Below the pieces are notes generated by a model. That model did no database searches. It saw only the letters and a program-made list of their open reading frames with translations, and had not been told where the DNA came from. Below, one piece after another: positions 7,889-16,582 of a stretch of DNA of 64,000 nt. Source of the stretch: Flavisolibacter longurius (GTDB lineage Bacteria > Bacteroidota > Bacteroidia > Chitinophagales > Chitinophagaceae). The first letter of the stretch is position 1; every line of letters begins with the position of its first letter. Made by a program: the position numbers and the translations under genes. The stretch spans positions 1 through 64,000 of the forward strand of contig JACJGO010000028.1 in the NCBI GenBank assembly GCA_014163555.1, read 5' to 3'.

Positions 7889-8629
7889 CTATTGCTTCGC
7901 CGCTGGGCTAAAAAGATCGATCGTGTAGTCGAGCAGTGCTGTGGTGCCAACATCGCCATGTCCCGGCACAACGATCCTTGCATTTTTATACGCCGCTTTT
8001 ATTTTGCTGGCCGTTTCGCTCCAGGCATCCACATTGGCATCGGCCAGGTTCCCTTTTGCGCTCCCCAGCGATTTTACCTGGCAGCCACCAAACAGGATTT
8101 TTTCCGATGGAATCCAACTTATGATATTGTCTTTGGTGTGGGCCTCGCCATAAAAACCGCTCCTGATGTTTTCGCCACCGACAGCTAGTTCCCATCGCCC
8201 GGTAAAAGCATGTAGCGGCACAGGCACACCTTTTTCCCTTGCCAATGCTATTGTCAGGACATTGGCATAAGAGGCAATGCCTTTTTCGTGAAAAACCGGG
8301 AGGCCGGCCAAACAGTCGTCGTGAAAATGATTTACAATAACCGCTTTGACCTTTGTTCCGGGAAAGCGTTTTTCGATCCAGCCCAGCAAGGCCCGCGACT
8401 GGGCTGTGTCGGGTGGCGTATCCATCACCACCGCTTCGCCATTGCGAATATACACCAATCCATTGCAGCCTACACGGCCAAAAGAAGTTGTTTCCAGCAT
8501 GCCAATGTGCAGGTAGGCATGCTGCGAAAGTGAAACAATGGACAAATTCTCCGTTATCTTTTCTGTTTGCTGGGCGGAAAGAAGGAAATAGTGCAGCAGG
8601 GCCACAGAAAAAAGGAGGAAATGTTTCAT
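7889..8629 (-). CDS. bla: Subclass B1 metallo-beta-lactamase
   Basis: This 246-residue secreted enzyme has a Sec signal (about residues 1-19). All B1 zinc ligands are visible: HFHDDC gives His101, His103 and Asp105 (BBL 116, 118, 120); GEAHTKDN gives His164 (196); LFGGCQVKS gives Cys183 (221) with the substrate-binding lysine Lys186 (224); and VPGHG gives His224 (263). The GGCxxKS signature separates B1 from B2 and B3. It would hydrolyse most beta-lactams, including carbapenems, in the periplasm, although actual activity and spectrum cannot be read from sequence. Neighbours are ordinary envelope genes with no integron or IS beside it, suggesting a resident gene. No AmpR-like regulator is adjacent. 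Confidence 0.93.
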   Translation of the reverse strand: MKHFLLFSVALLHYFLLSAQQTEKITENLSIVSLSQHAYLHIGMLETTSFGRVGCNGLVYIRNGEAVVMDTPPDTAQSRALLGWIEKRFPGTKVKAVIVNHFHDDCLAGLPVFHEKGIASYANVLTIALAREKGVPVPLHAFTGRWELAVGGENIRSGFYGEAHTKDNIISWIPSEKILFGGCQVKSLGSAKGNLADANVDAWSETASKIKAAYKNARIVVPGHGDVGTTALLDYTIDLFSPAAKQ

Positions 8630-8714
8630 GCTACAAATCTAACCTCAAACTGCTATACATGGCGAATCGCATTGATCCGTTCGAAGTCTATACGGTTAAC
8701 GCACGATGGATATT

Positions 8715-9422
8715 TTATTCCAGGGCAAAGCAGGCGTAGGCCGCATCTTCAAACTCCAGGATCTCGGTGGTCATTTTGAACCCGTTGCCGCCAAAACTTT
8801 TGTTATACAGGTTCATTTCATAATCTGACCCGCTGTAGCGCATGCCGCGACCGGCACTGCGCTGGTTGTTTTCAAAATTAGAGAGGTAAAGAATGTTTCC
8901 CAACGAAGCATTCATTTTTACACACATTTTTTCGGCTGTTTTGCGGGCATCTTCCAGCGCCATCAGGTTAACTTCGCGGAGGATGCTGTCGGCTTTTGTA
9001 TGGTTATACCGGATGTTCTCGATCTTGGAAATTTTTGTGACCAACAGTTCTTCGGTGAACTTTTCGATCTGTGATATATCCTTTAACGTTACGTCCAGCA
9101 CCTGCAGAGCATCAAAGCCCACAAACTGTTCTTTGCCACCGCGGTATTCATAGGCTTTGTTGGTAGAGATGCTGCTGACTTTTATATCGGAAGGATTGAC
9201 AACGTATTTGCGGCAAACGCGGATGATCTCGTCAACAGTCCCCTGTGTCTCGGCAACGGCATCCCGCATGGCCGGCTTGACCGAATAAGCCCGGAGCGAA
9301 AGTTCAACCATGTCCGGAACAATTTTGATCTTACCCTGACCGGTGACATTGATAGTTTTCGGTTCTTTGGACGTGCAGGAGAAGCAGCAAATAATGAGGC
9401 AGGCTTGGAAAAATTTATGCAT
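8715..9422 (-). CDS. SIMPL-domain (DUF541) lipoprotein
   Basis: This 235-residue protein has a short type II signal (CLIICCFSC, probable lipid Cys16). The SIMPL/DUF541 domain begins INVTGQGKIKIVPDMVELSL and contains VKVSSIST-like and ALEDARKTAEKM segments typical of the family (Omp28/YggE). YggE-type proteins are linked to oxidative stress tolerance and signalling, but their biochemical function is unresolved. It lies upstream of the metallo-beta-lactamase on the same strand with an 85-bp gap, so co-transcription is possible but not demonstrated. Confidence 0.88.
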   Translation of the reverse strand: MHKFFQACLIICCFSCTSKEPKTINVTGQGKIKIVPDMVELSLRAYSVKPAMRDAVAETQGTVDEIIRVCRKYVVNPSDIKVSSISTNKAYEYRGGKEQFVGFDALQVLDVTLKDISQIEKFTEELLVTKISKIENIRYNHTKADSILREVNLMALEDARKTAEKMCVKMNASLGNILYLSNFENNQRSAGRGMRYSGSDYEMNLYNKSFGGNGFKMTTEILEFEDAAYACFALE

Positions 9423-9529
9423 GTTGTTGGTTTTTCAGTAAGAGTCATTGAAGCTCTGTTTTCCATAAAGGAGTTTTATTTATTGCCCTCTCCTATTTAA
9501 TTGCTACCTTAAAATCAAAATCACTGTTT

Positions 9530-10087
9530 ATGAAAAAGAATTATATAACCATCATCTCCACTTGCCTGCTCGCCTTTTTGTTTTCATCACCTGTTATCGG
9601 GCAGACACTTAGTTCAGCCGATATCAAAGCGCAGATGGTAAAGGACTGGGAACGGGCCAAGGCTTATACTGTGGATTACCTGAACACCATGCCGGCTGAC
9701 AAATACAGCTACCGGCCAAACGACAGTACACGAACCTTTGCGCAACAGATGCTGCACCTTGCCGGGGCCAATGTTTTCCTGATGATGACCGCTACAGGCG
9801 GCGCTCCGCTTTCCTGGCTAACAATGAACATGGAAACAAGGCCATCGGCACAAAGCAAAGATTCGGTGATGTACTACATTACCACCAGTTACGACTATTG
9901 CCGCGATGCCGTGCAAAAAGCAGATGATTCCAAATGGGGCGAAAATGTGAAAGTGTTTAATACCTACGATGTCACCCGTTATGCCATGATGAATAAAACA
10001 TTTGAGCACCAGGATCATCACCGGGGGCAAACAACGATCTATATTCGCCTGAACGGCATAAAACCGCCGCAGGAGCGATTGTTTTGA
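9530..10087 (+). CDS. Exported DinB-superfamily protein
   Basis: This 185-residue protein has a clear cleavable Sec signal (MKKNYITIISTCLLAFLFSSPVIGQ, cleavage near residue 24-25) followed by a DinB four-helix bundle: TYDVTRYAMMNKTFEHQDHHRGQ near the C-terminus supplies the typical HxxxHRGQ metal site, and TFAQQMLHLAGANVF supplies the helix-2 histidine. Most DinB proteins are cytosolic, so export suggests a periplasmic role, possibly metal-dependent. It is a single gene, divergent from the SIMPL lipoprotein across 107 bp. Its reaction is unknown. Confidence 0.85.
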   Translation: MKKNYITIISTCLLAFLFSSPVIGQTLSSADIKAQMVKDWERAKAYTVDYLNTMPADKYSYRPNDSTRTFAQQMLHLAGANVFLMMTATGGAPLSWLTMNMETRPSAQSKDSVMYYITTSYDYCRDAVQKADDSKWGENVKVFNTYDVTRYAMMNKTFEHQDHHRGQTTIYIRLNGIKPPQERLF

Positions 10088-10117
10088 TGCTTTAAAAGAG
10101 ATTCCAATTCACAACCT

Positions 10118-10600
10118 ATGTCATTTTTTCAATCCATTTCAGAAGACCGGTTTCTTGCAGAGGAGGATTTTATTGTCAGGGAGTCAAAAAAAATGCGCCT
10201 GATCATTGGGCTTTTCCTGCTTGGCTTTGCCGTGATGATGCTACAGGATTATGTCTGGATGGCGATTGTAGCAGCCATCCCTGGCATTGCCTCTGTGGTG
10301 GCCAGCACCCGAGACCAGGTGATCATGAAGATCAACAAAACAGGATTTTATTATTATGGCAAGCTGCTTACCGACTGGAACAATTTTGTGTCAGCAGAAT
10401 TTATGGATGAAATGCCGGTTTTGACCAGCGGCTCTGCCGGGCTTTCCGACAAATTTTCGCTCTACATTAAATATTACAAAACCGATCAACCAGGATGCTT
10501 TGGACGAAAGATTCCATTGACCAATACACAGGACAAATCGGAGGAAGAAATTATTGCTGCCGTGCGGTTCTATTACCGCAATAGTGCCATTCCTCACTAA
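10118..10600 (+). CDS. Small membrane protein of unknown function
   Basis: This 160-residue protein starts 30 bp after the exported DinB gene on the same strand, so they may be co-transcribed. Two adjacent hydrophobic segments lie at about 28-44 and 46-66, followed by a soluble C-terminal half (VIMKINKTGFYYYGKLLTDWNNF...). This layout, with a short helical hairpin then a beta-rich domain, resembles small PH-like membrane proteins of Bacteroidota, but no family is firmly recognised. Confidence 0.72.
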   Translation: MSFFQSISEDRFLAEEDFIVRESKKMRLIIGLFLLGFAVMMLQDYVWMAIVAAIPGIASVVASTRDQVIMKINKTGFYYYGKLLTDWNNFVSAEFMDEMPVLTSGSAGLSDKFSLYIKYYKTDQPGCFGRKIPLTNTQDKSEEEIIAAVRFYYRNSAIPH

Positions 10601-10632
10601 GCAGGAATCATCCCCGAAATGTTTTTAATAGT

Positions 10633-10657
10633 AAAAAGGCCTCTGCGGCCTTTTTTT
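10633..10657 (+). terminator. Rho-independent terminator
   Basis: A 9-bp stem (AAAAAGGCC at 10633-10641 with GGCCTTTTT at 10647-10655) has a 5-nt loop and a T7 run. It closes the DinB/membrane-protein unit on the plus strand. Confidence 0.88.
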
Positions 10658-10730
10658 ATTTCCGCTTCGGAAAGCGGTGGCTCCACACTCCGAAGCTTTC
10701 CTATCTTTCGGCGCAAAATCCTGCAAAACC

Positions 10731-11462
10731 ATGCGACGCGTTTTATTCATCCTTCCCTGTTTGCTCGGCGGCATATTTGCCCGGGCGCAGTTCAATGATA
10801 GCATAACCCAGCACCTGCAGTTTTCCGCTTCGGGCAACCTTAACCGGTCGACTAACGCCACCGCTTACCTGTTAACGCATGGAGCCCGGTACAGCATCCG
10901 TAACAAACGCACCACGCTAAATGCGGCGGCAACCTGGCTGTATGGCCAACTGGGCAGCCGGCTGACCAACAATGATTTTACCACCACAACTGATTTTAAC
11001 GTGTACCGCGATTCATCGAAACTGTATTATTGGACGCTGGCCAATTTTACCTCCAGCTATTCACTGCGGATTCGCAACCAGGTGCAAGCGGGTGTGGGTG
11101 CTGCTTACAATTTTGTCAATACGCCGGTTGCCTGGCTTAACCTCAGTGAAGGCATTCTTTACGAAGCCAGTAACCTGGCAACTGCCGAACCGGCTAAAAA
11201 TCAATACCAAACCTTTCGTAACTCCCTACGGCTGGCGTATAAGTTTGTGGTGAAAAACACCCTGACCTTTAGCGGCACTAATTTCTGGCAGCCGGCCCTG
11301 GGTAACGGTGAGGATTACACGGTCCGTACCAGCAACAGCATTGGCCTCAAGCTGAATACATGGATTTCGGTTGCCACCACGCTGGGCTATAACCGGTTTA
11401 ATCAGACCAGGGCCGAAAACTTACTCTTTACCTATGGTATAATGGTAGAGAAATATTTTTGA
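10731..11462 (+). CDS. DUF481-family outer-membrane-like protein
   Basis: This 243-residue exported protein has a Sec signal (MRRVLFILPCLLGGIFARAQ). The mature part is rich in alternating beta-strand segments (LQFSASGNLNRSTN, YSIRNKRTTLNAAATWLYGQ, VQAGVGAAYNFVNTP, SIGLKLNTWISVATTLGYNRF) and ends in an aromatic residue (VEKYF), as expected of an outer-membrane beta-barrel. This matches DUF481. The frame is open from 10677, but the upstream codons overlap the region just after a terminator and lack a signal; ATG 10731 gives the signal peptide and is preferred. The function of the family is unknown. Confidence 0.82.
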   Translation: MRRVLFILPCLLGGIFARAQFNDSITQHLQFSASGNLNRSTNATAYLLTHGARYSIRNKRTTLNAAATWLYGQLGSRLTNNDFTTTTDFNVYRDSSKLYYWTLANFTSSYSLRIRNQVQAGVGAAYNFVNTPVAWLNLSEGILYEASNLATAEPAKNQYQTFRNSLRLAYKFVVKNTLTFSGTNFWQPALGNGEDYTVRTSNSIGLKLNTWISVATTLGYNRFNQTRAENLLFTYGIMVEKYF

Positions 11463-11557
11463 AGAACAATCGCTAAGACATGTGATGGACATTGAACTAG
11501 CAAACAATGAATGATAATGACCTTTCTATCGTTCACATTTGACCTGGTCATCCCCGG

Positions 11558-11833
11558 TCAGCTTGGCTCCGTAGCCGCACCCATATTGTTATCTGAATAA
11601 AACTGATCGCGGACTTCGGTAAAACCGGCAATCAACGATGTCGATTCTGTTACCATTTCATCGATCTTTTCGTGCAAGTCTGGGAGCTTATCTTCCAGCA
11701 GTTTGTTGCCAAGATTAATGTTCTCCGTTTCTACCTGCGCTACCTTTTTCAGGAGCGCAGTGCTGCTGTTGCTGATGTCTTCCAGCTCACGAATGATCTT
11801 GTCCATAGCCGCTAACTTTTCGCTGTTATTCAT
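11558..11833 (-). CDS. Small coiled-coil protein
   Basis: This 91-residue acidic protein is predicted to be almost entirely helical (MDKIIRELEDISNSSTALLKKVAQVETENINLGNKLLEDKLPDL...), with heptad-like spacing of leucine, isoleucine and valine. It has no signal peptide, membrane segment or cysteines. No family is recognised. It is convergent with the DUF481 gene and stands alone. Confidence 0.55.
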   Translation of the reverse strand: MNNSEKLAAMDKIIRELEDISNSSTALLKKVAQVETENINLGNKLLEDKLPDLHEKIDEMVTESTSLIAGFTEVRDQFYSDNNMGAATEPS

Positions 11834-12079
11834 GATTGCGTTTTTTTTTGTGAAGGAAAGGGATGTGCAGGAAGTTACGAAGAAATGCGCACCTGAACAG
11901 TAACCGATACCATTCGTGGGCAGAATGGGGGAAGGCAGGTTTTTGTAACCCAGCAGGAATCCAATCGGTTTCTTTGAAAAACAGGAGATATCTGAAACAA
12001 ATTTTGTGTGGCAGAATACATCTTACTTGCAGTAGAAAGATTGCAGTTGGAAAACTCTGAGTAAGATTAAAAACTATAC

Positions 12080-12304
12080 CTACAACCACTCATCCATGGC
12101 CACCTGGAGCCCGTTTTTGCCAGCTACGAGTTGGTGATAAAAATAGAAGTAGTAAGACAGGACTTCTGCATTGTACAAGGCCTTGCTTTCGCCACGGACC
12201 GCTTTTGTTTTTTCAGTTGCTTGCGGATCGCATAAGCCGCATTGGATGCATACGTCTGCCTGCTGCGGCAATTGTGGGTTGGTAAGCGTTGGTTTCTGTT
12301 TCAT
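12080..12304 (-). CDS. Small protein with CxxCxxC motif, unknown
   Basis: This 74-residue frame begins with ATG at 12304. Residues near 19-25 read CIQCGLC, resembling half of a ferredoxin-type iron-sulfur motif or a zinc knuckle, but the fourth cysteine and proline of a ferredoxin site are missing. The C-terminal half (LYNAEVLSYYFYFYHQL) is aromatic-rich. No family is recognised; it could be a small metal-binding protein or a spurious frame. Confidence 0.38.
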   Translation of the reverse strand: MKQKPTLTNPQLPQQADVCIQCGLCDPQATEKTKAVRGESKALYNAEVLSYYFYFYHQLVAGKNGLQVAMDEWL

Positions 12305-12555
12305 AACAGTACGAAACTACCCTTTCAATTAAGCCTTGTCAATGCCAGCCTGCACTAATTGAAGAATCCCCGTTTTCAATTGAATAAAAAAAGACATGCA
12401 TAGCAAAACATTTTTCCATCACTCCGTGCCGGTCGAACATTTTATTCCATGCGCAATAGATGTTTCAGACAGCTTTCAATTAACGTGCCTTTGAGCTTCC
12501 CTTAACGCCGCCTTAATAATCGTTCGTCTAATTTGAAGCCATAAAACCATCCCTT

Positions 12556-12951
12556 ATGACAAAGATCTACGCTTGCATTTTATCGGTTAGCTTGCTTACT
12601 TCCTGCGGCACAAAAATCAATTACCTAGGTAACAGTTTTGAACCCACAAAAGCCGTTGATGTTTATGTGGACGAAGACGCCATTTCCAAAGATTACACGA
12701 TCATGGGAAAAGGTTATGTCAGTACCTACAGTTCTTCCATCCCGGAAAGTGTTCAACGATTAGCAGTTAGCAAGGCAAAACAAAAAGGTGCCGACGCCGT
12801 GCTATTCAAAGATTTTTTTGTACCGGAAACTCCCTCATCAACCCGCAGTAAAAAAGACAGCAGTGGCAGGATCACTGTTTCCATCAACAACCCAACGCCG
12901 GTACAATCCGTATCACCAGAAGTCGTGGTGTATTTTCTTAAGTATAAATAA
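12556..12951 (+). CDS. Small lipoprotein of unknown function
   Basis: This 131-residue protein has a type II signal peptide (MTKIYACILSVSLLTSC, Cys17). The mature part contains VDVYVDEDAISKDYTIMGKGYV, then AKQKGADAVLFKDFF, and a serine-rich segment before a final beta-strand (PEVVVYFLKYK). The pattern of a strand, a metabolite-like GADAV helix start and a closing strand resembles small YbjQ/heavy-metal-like lipoprotein folds found in Bacteroidota, but this is inference. It is a single gene. Confidence 0.7.
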   Translation: MTKIYACILSVSLLTSCGTKINYLGNSFEPTKAVDVYVDEDAISKDYTIMGKGYVSTYSSSIPESVQRLAVSKAKQKGADAVLFKDFFVPETPSSTRSKKDSSGRITVSINNPTPVQSVSPEVVVYFLKYK

Positions 12952-13349
12952 AGACAGAGTAATTGGCTATAATTATGTAAAGACAATAAAAAATGGTGCA
13001 AGGGTGCGAAAGCAAACTGTTTGAGCAGGGTAACGCCTGTCCTTCTTTCATTCTGCTATCTATAATCGCGACCTGTAGCATAACAATCAAAGGACATAAG
13101 CAGCTCATGCAAAAATTTGATTCCTTAAAGCTGTTCGAACAATTGGATCAAAAGACAAAAAAGGCAGTCGATGTAATGTTATAAAAGAGGTTTCTCTTCC
13201 AGCTTTATAGATCTTGCCTGTTCATAAGCTTTTTATGGTATATCTATACAGTAGAAAAAAACTGCAATTGAGTCAGCCAAATTAGCAGTTCATAATTCTT
13301 CTCCTGTTCTGCCGTTTACAGGGCCTGTTTCTTTACAGAAAAAAGGAAC
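12952..13349. other. Intergenic region, nothing recognised
   Basis: This 398-bp stretch lies between two plus-strand genes. It holds one 63-codon frame (12993-13184) with no family-like sequence or start signal, which was not accepted. No terminator hairpin, repeat or clear promoter was found, although the T9SS-cargo promoter must lie in its right half. Confidence 0.4.
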
Positions 13350-15356
13350 ATGAAAAAAATAGTTACTCTCTTTTTGCTTGCCTTGTCCTTATTCAGTATG
13401 GCGGCACCGCCAACTAAAGCCTCTTACAACTTTGGTTTTTATACCATTGACGGAACCTTCTTTAACCTTGGATGGTCGGCGGGAGATGGTGCCCGTCGGC
13501 TGATGGTAGCAAAAATCGGCAGTGCGCCGACCTTTATCCCACAGGACAAAGTTGACTACGAAGCCCATACGGAGTTTGGCAAAGGCCAGATGGTAGCTCC
13601 GGGTGAATACATTGTTTATGATCATGCCTCCTTCAGCTTTTGGCTGACCGGCCTGCAACCGGCCACGCAATACTTTTTCCGCATGTTCGAATACAACGGC
13701 AGCGGAAATACCACTGAGTACCTGACATCATCTTACCTCTCGGGCAGCGGCTGGACCTCCCAAACACCGACCACGCAAGCCAGCAATGCCAGTTTTACAA
13801 ACGTCACCACAAACTCCCTGACCATGCAGTGGACCAATGGGGACGGCCTACGCAGGCTGATTGTGGCTCGGGAAGGAGCACCAGTGAATGCAGATCCCGT
13901 TGACAACGAACCATACAGTGGTGCCAGTTACCAGTTTGGCCTTGGATCTACCACTGGCCCGGGCAACTATGCCGTGTACCGCAGCAGCAGCAACTACACC
14001 ACCGTTTCAAACCTGAAGCCCGGCACCACCTATCATTTTGCCATCTACGAGTTCAACGGCAACCAGGACCCGCAGTACCTGCGACCGGGTTATACTACCA
14101 GTGTGACCACTCGTAATATGCCAACTGTTCCCTCTTCGAATATTACATTTACCCGGGTAGATGGAAAAGAACTTTCACTTTCATGGACGGAAGGCAATGG
14201 GCAACGACGGGTCGTAATAGCAAAAAAAGGAAGTGCTGTCACCGCCGTTCCGGCTAGCGGCACCGATTATACGTCGAGTGAAACCTTTGGCTTGGGGCAG
14301 CAACTGGCGCCGGGTGAGTTTGTTGTTTATGATGACAATTATTATGCAACGACCGTTTCAGGTCTTGATCCGGCAAGCACATACTATTTTAAAATATTCG
14401 AGTACGATGGCACCGGCAGCAATACCGTTTACCTGACCAGTTCTTTTGCAGAAATCAGCGGGTCCACGGCGGTAAAGCCTACGGTACAAACACAATTACT
14501 ACCTGCTTCCAACATCACGTCCAACGCCATTCGCCTCAACTTTACACCGGGGAACGGCCGTGCCCGACTGGTGGTTGGCCGAAAAGGAAGCCCGGTAAAC
14601 TTTACGCCAACGGACCTGACGGCTTATGACTACGATAATTATTTCGGATCGAGCAATGATCTTGGCAACGGAAATTTCGCCCTGGCATACACCAACCAGA
14701 ATGCCATCACCATTCAAAGCCTGCAAGCCAACAGTACCTATCATTTTGCTGTTTTCGAATTGAATGGACATAACCAGCCACTTTACCTGACACCGCCGGT
14801 CATTACCAGCGCCAGCACAACCGGTACATTGCCCATTAGGCTGTCGGCCTGGGAGGCTGTTTCGCTGGGAAATAAAGTATTGCTGAAATGGAAAACCGCC
14901 ACCGAATTAAATGCCAGTCATTTTGTAGTGGAACGCAGTGCCGACGGCATCAGTTTCCAGCCGATAACACAGGTAGATGCCAGGGGTAACAGCAATACGG
15001 AAATCAGCTATGGAGCCGAAGACCCGACGCCCCTGCAAGGTACCAATTATTACCGCCTGAAAATGGTTGATATGGACGCCACCTGGGAATACAGCGCTAT
15101 CAAACTGGTAACTGCAACAGCCGATGCCACCGTTCGGATTCTGCAAAACCCAGTTCAGGATCGCCTGCAGGTGATTACGACAATTGCAAAAAAAGCAGAA
15201 TGGCAGATTGTGAATATTTCGGGGCAGGTATTGGCAAGAGGGGTTGCTACTGGCGGACAAACCGACATCAATGTTTCTGTTCTGACGCCTGGTCACTATT
15301 GGCTGCGGGTGGACCAAAACACGAGCACAAAAACAATTCCTTTCGTGAAGCAATAA
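13350..15356 (+). CDS. T9SS type A cargo protein with four tandem FnIII-like repeats
   Basis: This 668-residue secreted protein has a Sec signal (1-19). Four tandem repeats of about 119 residues follow, each opening with a variant of GDGxRRLxVAK (near residues 45, 164, 282 and 401) and closing with TYxFxxFExNG then YLT. They resemble fibronectin-III-type beta sandwiches. A linker domain (LPIRLSAWEAV...VLLKWKTATELNASHFVVERS, from about 495) and a terminal region of about 80 residues (ILQNPVQDRLQV...GHYWLRV...) form the type A T9SS sorting signal. The protein should pass through the type IX system and be retained on the surface. No catalytic residues are seen, so an adhesion or binding role is plausible. 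Confidence 0.88.
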   Translation: MKKIVTLFLLALSLFSMAAPPTKASYNFGFYTIDGTFFNLGWSAGDGARRLMVAKIGSAPTFIPQDKVDYEAHTEFGKGQMVAPGEYIVYDHASFSFWLTGLQPATQYFFRMFEYNGSGNTTEYLTSSYLSGSGWTSQTPTTQASNASFTNVTTNSLTMQWTNGDGLRRLIVAREGAPVNADPVDNEPYSGASYQFGLGSTTGPGNYAVYRSSSNYTTVSNLKPGTTYHFAIYEFNGNQDPQYLRPGYTTSVTTRNMPTVPSSNITFTRVDGKELSLSWTEGNGQRRVVIAKKGSAVTAVPASGTDYTSSETFGLGQQLAPGEFVVYDDNYYATTVSGLDPASTYYFKIFEYDGTGSNTVYLTSSFAEISGSTAVKPTVQTQLLPASNITSNAIRLNFTPGNGRARLVVGRKGSPVNFTPTDLTAYDYDNYFGSSNDLGNGNFALAYTNQNAITIQSLQANSTYHFAVFELNGHNQPLYLTPPVITSASTTGTLPIRLSAWEAVSLGNKVLLKWKTATELNASHFVVERSADGISFQPITQVDARGNSNTEISYGAEDPTPLQGTNYYRLKMVDMDATWEYSAIKLVTATADATVRILQNPVQDRLQVITTIAKKAEWQIVNISGQVLARGVATGGQTDINVSVLTPGHYWLRVDQNTSTKTIPFVKQ

Positions 15357-15375
15357 TGGAAAAGATTCTATAATG

Positions 15376-15418
15376 AGTTTGCCTAACCGTTTTTATAATG
15401 GTTACGCAAACTTTTTTT
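15376..15418 (+). terminator. Rho-independent terminator after the T9SS cargo gene
   Basis: AGTTTGCCTAACC (15376-15388) pairs with GGTTACGCAAACT (15400-15412) with one internal C-C mismatch; a T-run continues to 15418. It lies 20 bp after the stop. Confidence 0.85.
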
Positions 15419-15559
15419 GTGAATTAGCCTTCTTGTTTGCAGTTGTTAGTACCATCATTAAAAATGTACACACTGTGTAAGCAGGAGGTGAACCGTTCAC
15501 ATTGCAGGAATAGTTTGGTTAAATCATAGCTGATTTCCCAAAGTCAAATCAAACCAATT

Positions 15560-16375
15560 TTACGGTTGGGCTTTCCCCTTTCGTTCTTTCAAAACTTCAA
15601 AAAGGAGTTCCGGCTCGTTGGTAGTGATATATTCAAAACCATTTGACAGCAGCCATTCCATATCCTCGCGGTTGTTCACGGTCCAGGCATTAAGAACAAT
15701 ACCCTGCGCTTTGGCGGCAGTGATCCATTCCGGATTTTTTTTGAATACGGAAAAATGATAATCGGCGCCTGTGATCCCATCCGCTTTTAATTCAGCCGGG
15801 GATTTGTCACCATTCAAATGTTGTGTAATAGCTGTAGGTTCAATTGCACGGATTTTTTTCAGTATATCATAATCAAAACTGATATAGACCGTCATGGCAG
15901 CTGTGCCAAGCTCCCGCACCATGGCCACGCATTTTTCGCCGAGCTTCTGCCCTCTCTCCTTGCTGATGCCCGAAGGTTTGATTTCTAACACCAGCAGGGT
16001 TGTTGTATTGTTTTTCTTTCCGGCCTGCAGGTATTCCCGTAATGTCGGCAGGGTTTCTCCATTCGACAATTTGGTTTGTGCCAGTTGGGCATAACTCACC
16101 TTTTCAATTTCCAACCCGTTGTAGTGCGGATCATGGTTCACGATCAGCGAATCATCTGCCGTCATGCGTACGTCAAATTCAGAGCCGGCACATTTGAGGC
16201 GGATGGCTTCGTTGAGTGCAGCGATAGAGTTTTCGGGAAAACCGTTTTTTTTGAACGCCCCGCGATGCGCAATAACAGGATTGTTGTCCACAGCCGTAAC
16301 CGTATTTAATTGTTTCTGACCCGTACAGGAAAATAGGAGAAGGCCCGTTCCCAGCACCAATAATTGTTTTTTCAT
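15560..16375 (-). CDS. Glycerophosphodiester phosphodiesterase family lipoprotein
   Basis: This 271-residue protein has a type II signal (LLVLGTGLLLFSC, Cys17). Its TIM-barrel GDPD domain carries the catalytic IAHRGAFKKNGFPENSIAAL (about 35-54), the metal-binding SEFDVRMTADDSLIVNHD (about 65-82), VLEIKP near 128 and LNAWTVNNREDMEWLLSNGF near the end. These give the metal and catalytic histidine/glutamate set of glycerophosphodiester phosphodiesterases, which release glycerol-3-phosphate from deacylated phospholipids. Lipidation suggests periplasmic or outer-membrane action. It is a lone minus-strand gene, convergent with the T9SS cargo gene. Confidence 0.92.
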   Translation of the reverse strand: MKKQLLVLGTGLLLFSCTGQKQLNTVTAVDNNPVIAHRGAFKKNGFPENSIAALNEAIRLKCAGSEFDVRMTADDSLIVNHDPHYNGLEIEKVSYAQLAQTKLSNGETLPTLREYLQAGKKNNTTTLLVLEIKPSGISKERGQKLGEKCVAMVRELGTAAMTVYISFDYDILKKIRAIEPTAITQHLNGDKSPAELKADGITGADYHFSVFKKNPEWITAAKAQGIVLNAWTVNNREDMEWLLSNGFEYITTNEPELLFEVLKERKGKAQP

Positions 16376-16582
16376 TCTGTCCTGAAAATTACAATCAAAA
16401 TGGTTAGAACAATGTTTTGGGAAAAACAGTTATGTATGCAATACAGCCAGTTTGGTAAATGGGCTCGGATCAACCTTTCTCGTGAAAAGAACTTTTTTAT
16501 CGTTGCCTTTCAGAACAGGATAAAAATTATTTGTAAGCACATCAACCCGTAAAACCCGTTATTATGCCGTTGTCCTTTATCA

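Noticed and set aside
7889-8629. MBL-fold hydrolase of the glyoxalase II or RNase Z type
   Set aside because: The GGCxxKS cysteine ligand and B1 spacing fit a beta-lactamase, not the HxHxDH second-site pattern of those families.
12993-13184. 63-codon plus-strand frame in a gene-free gap
   Set aside because: No start signal, family similarity or conserved-looking composition; kept only as intergenic DNA.
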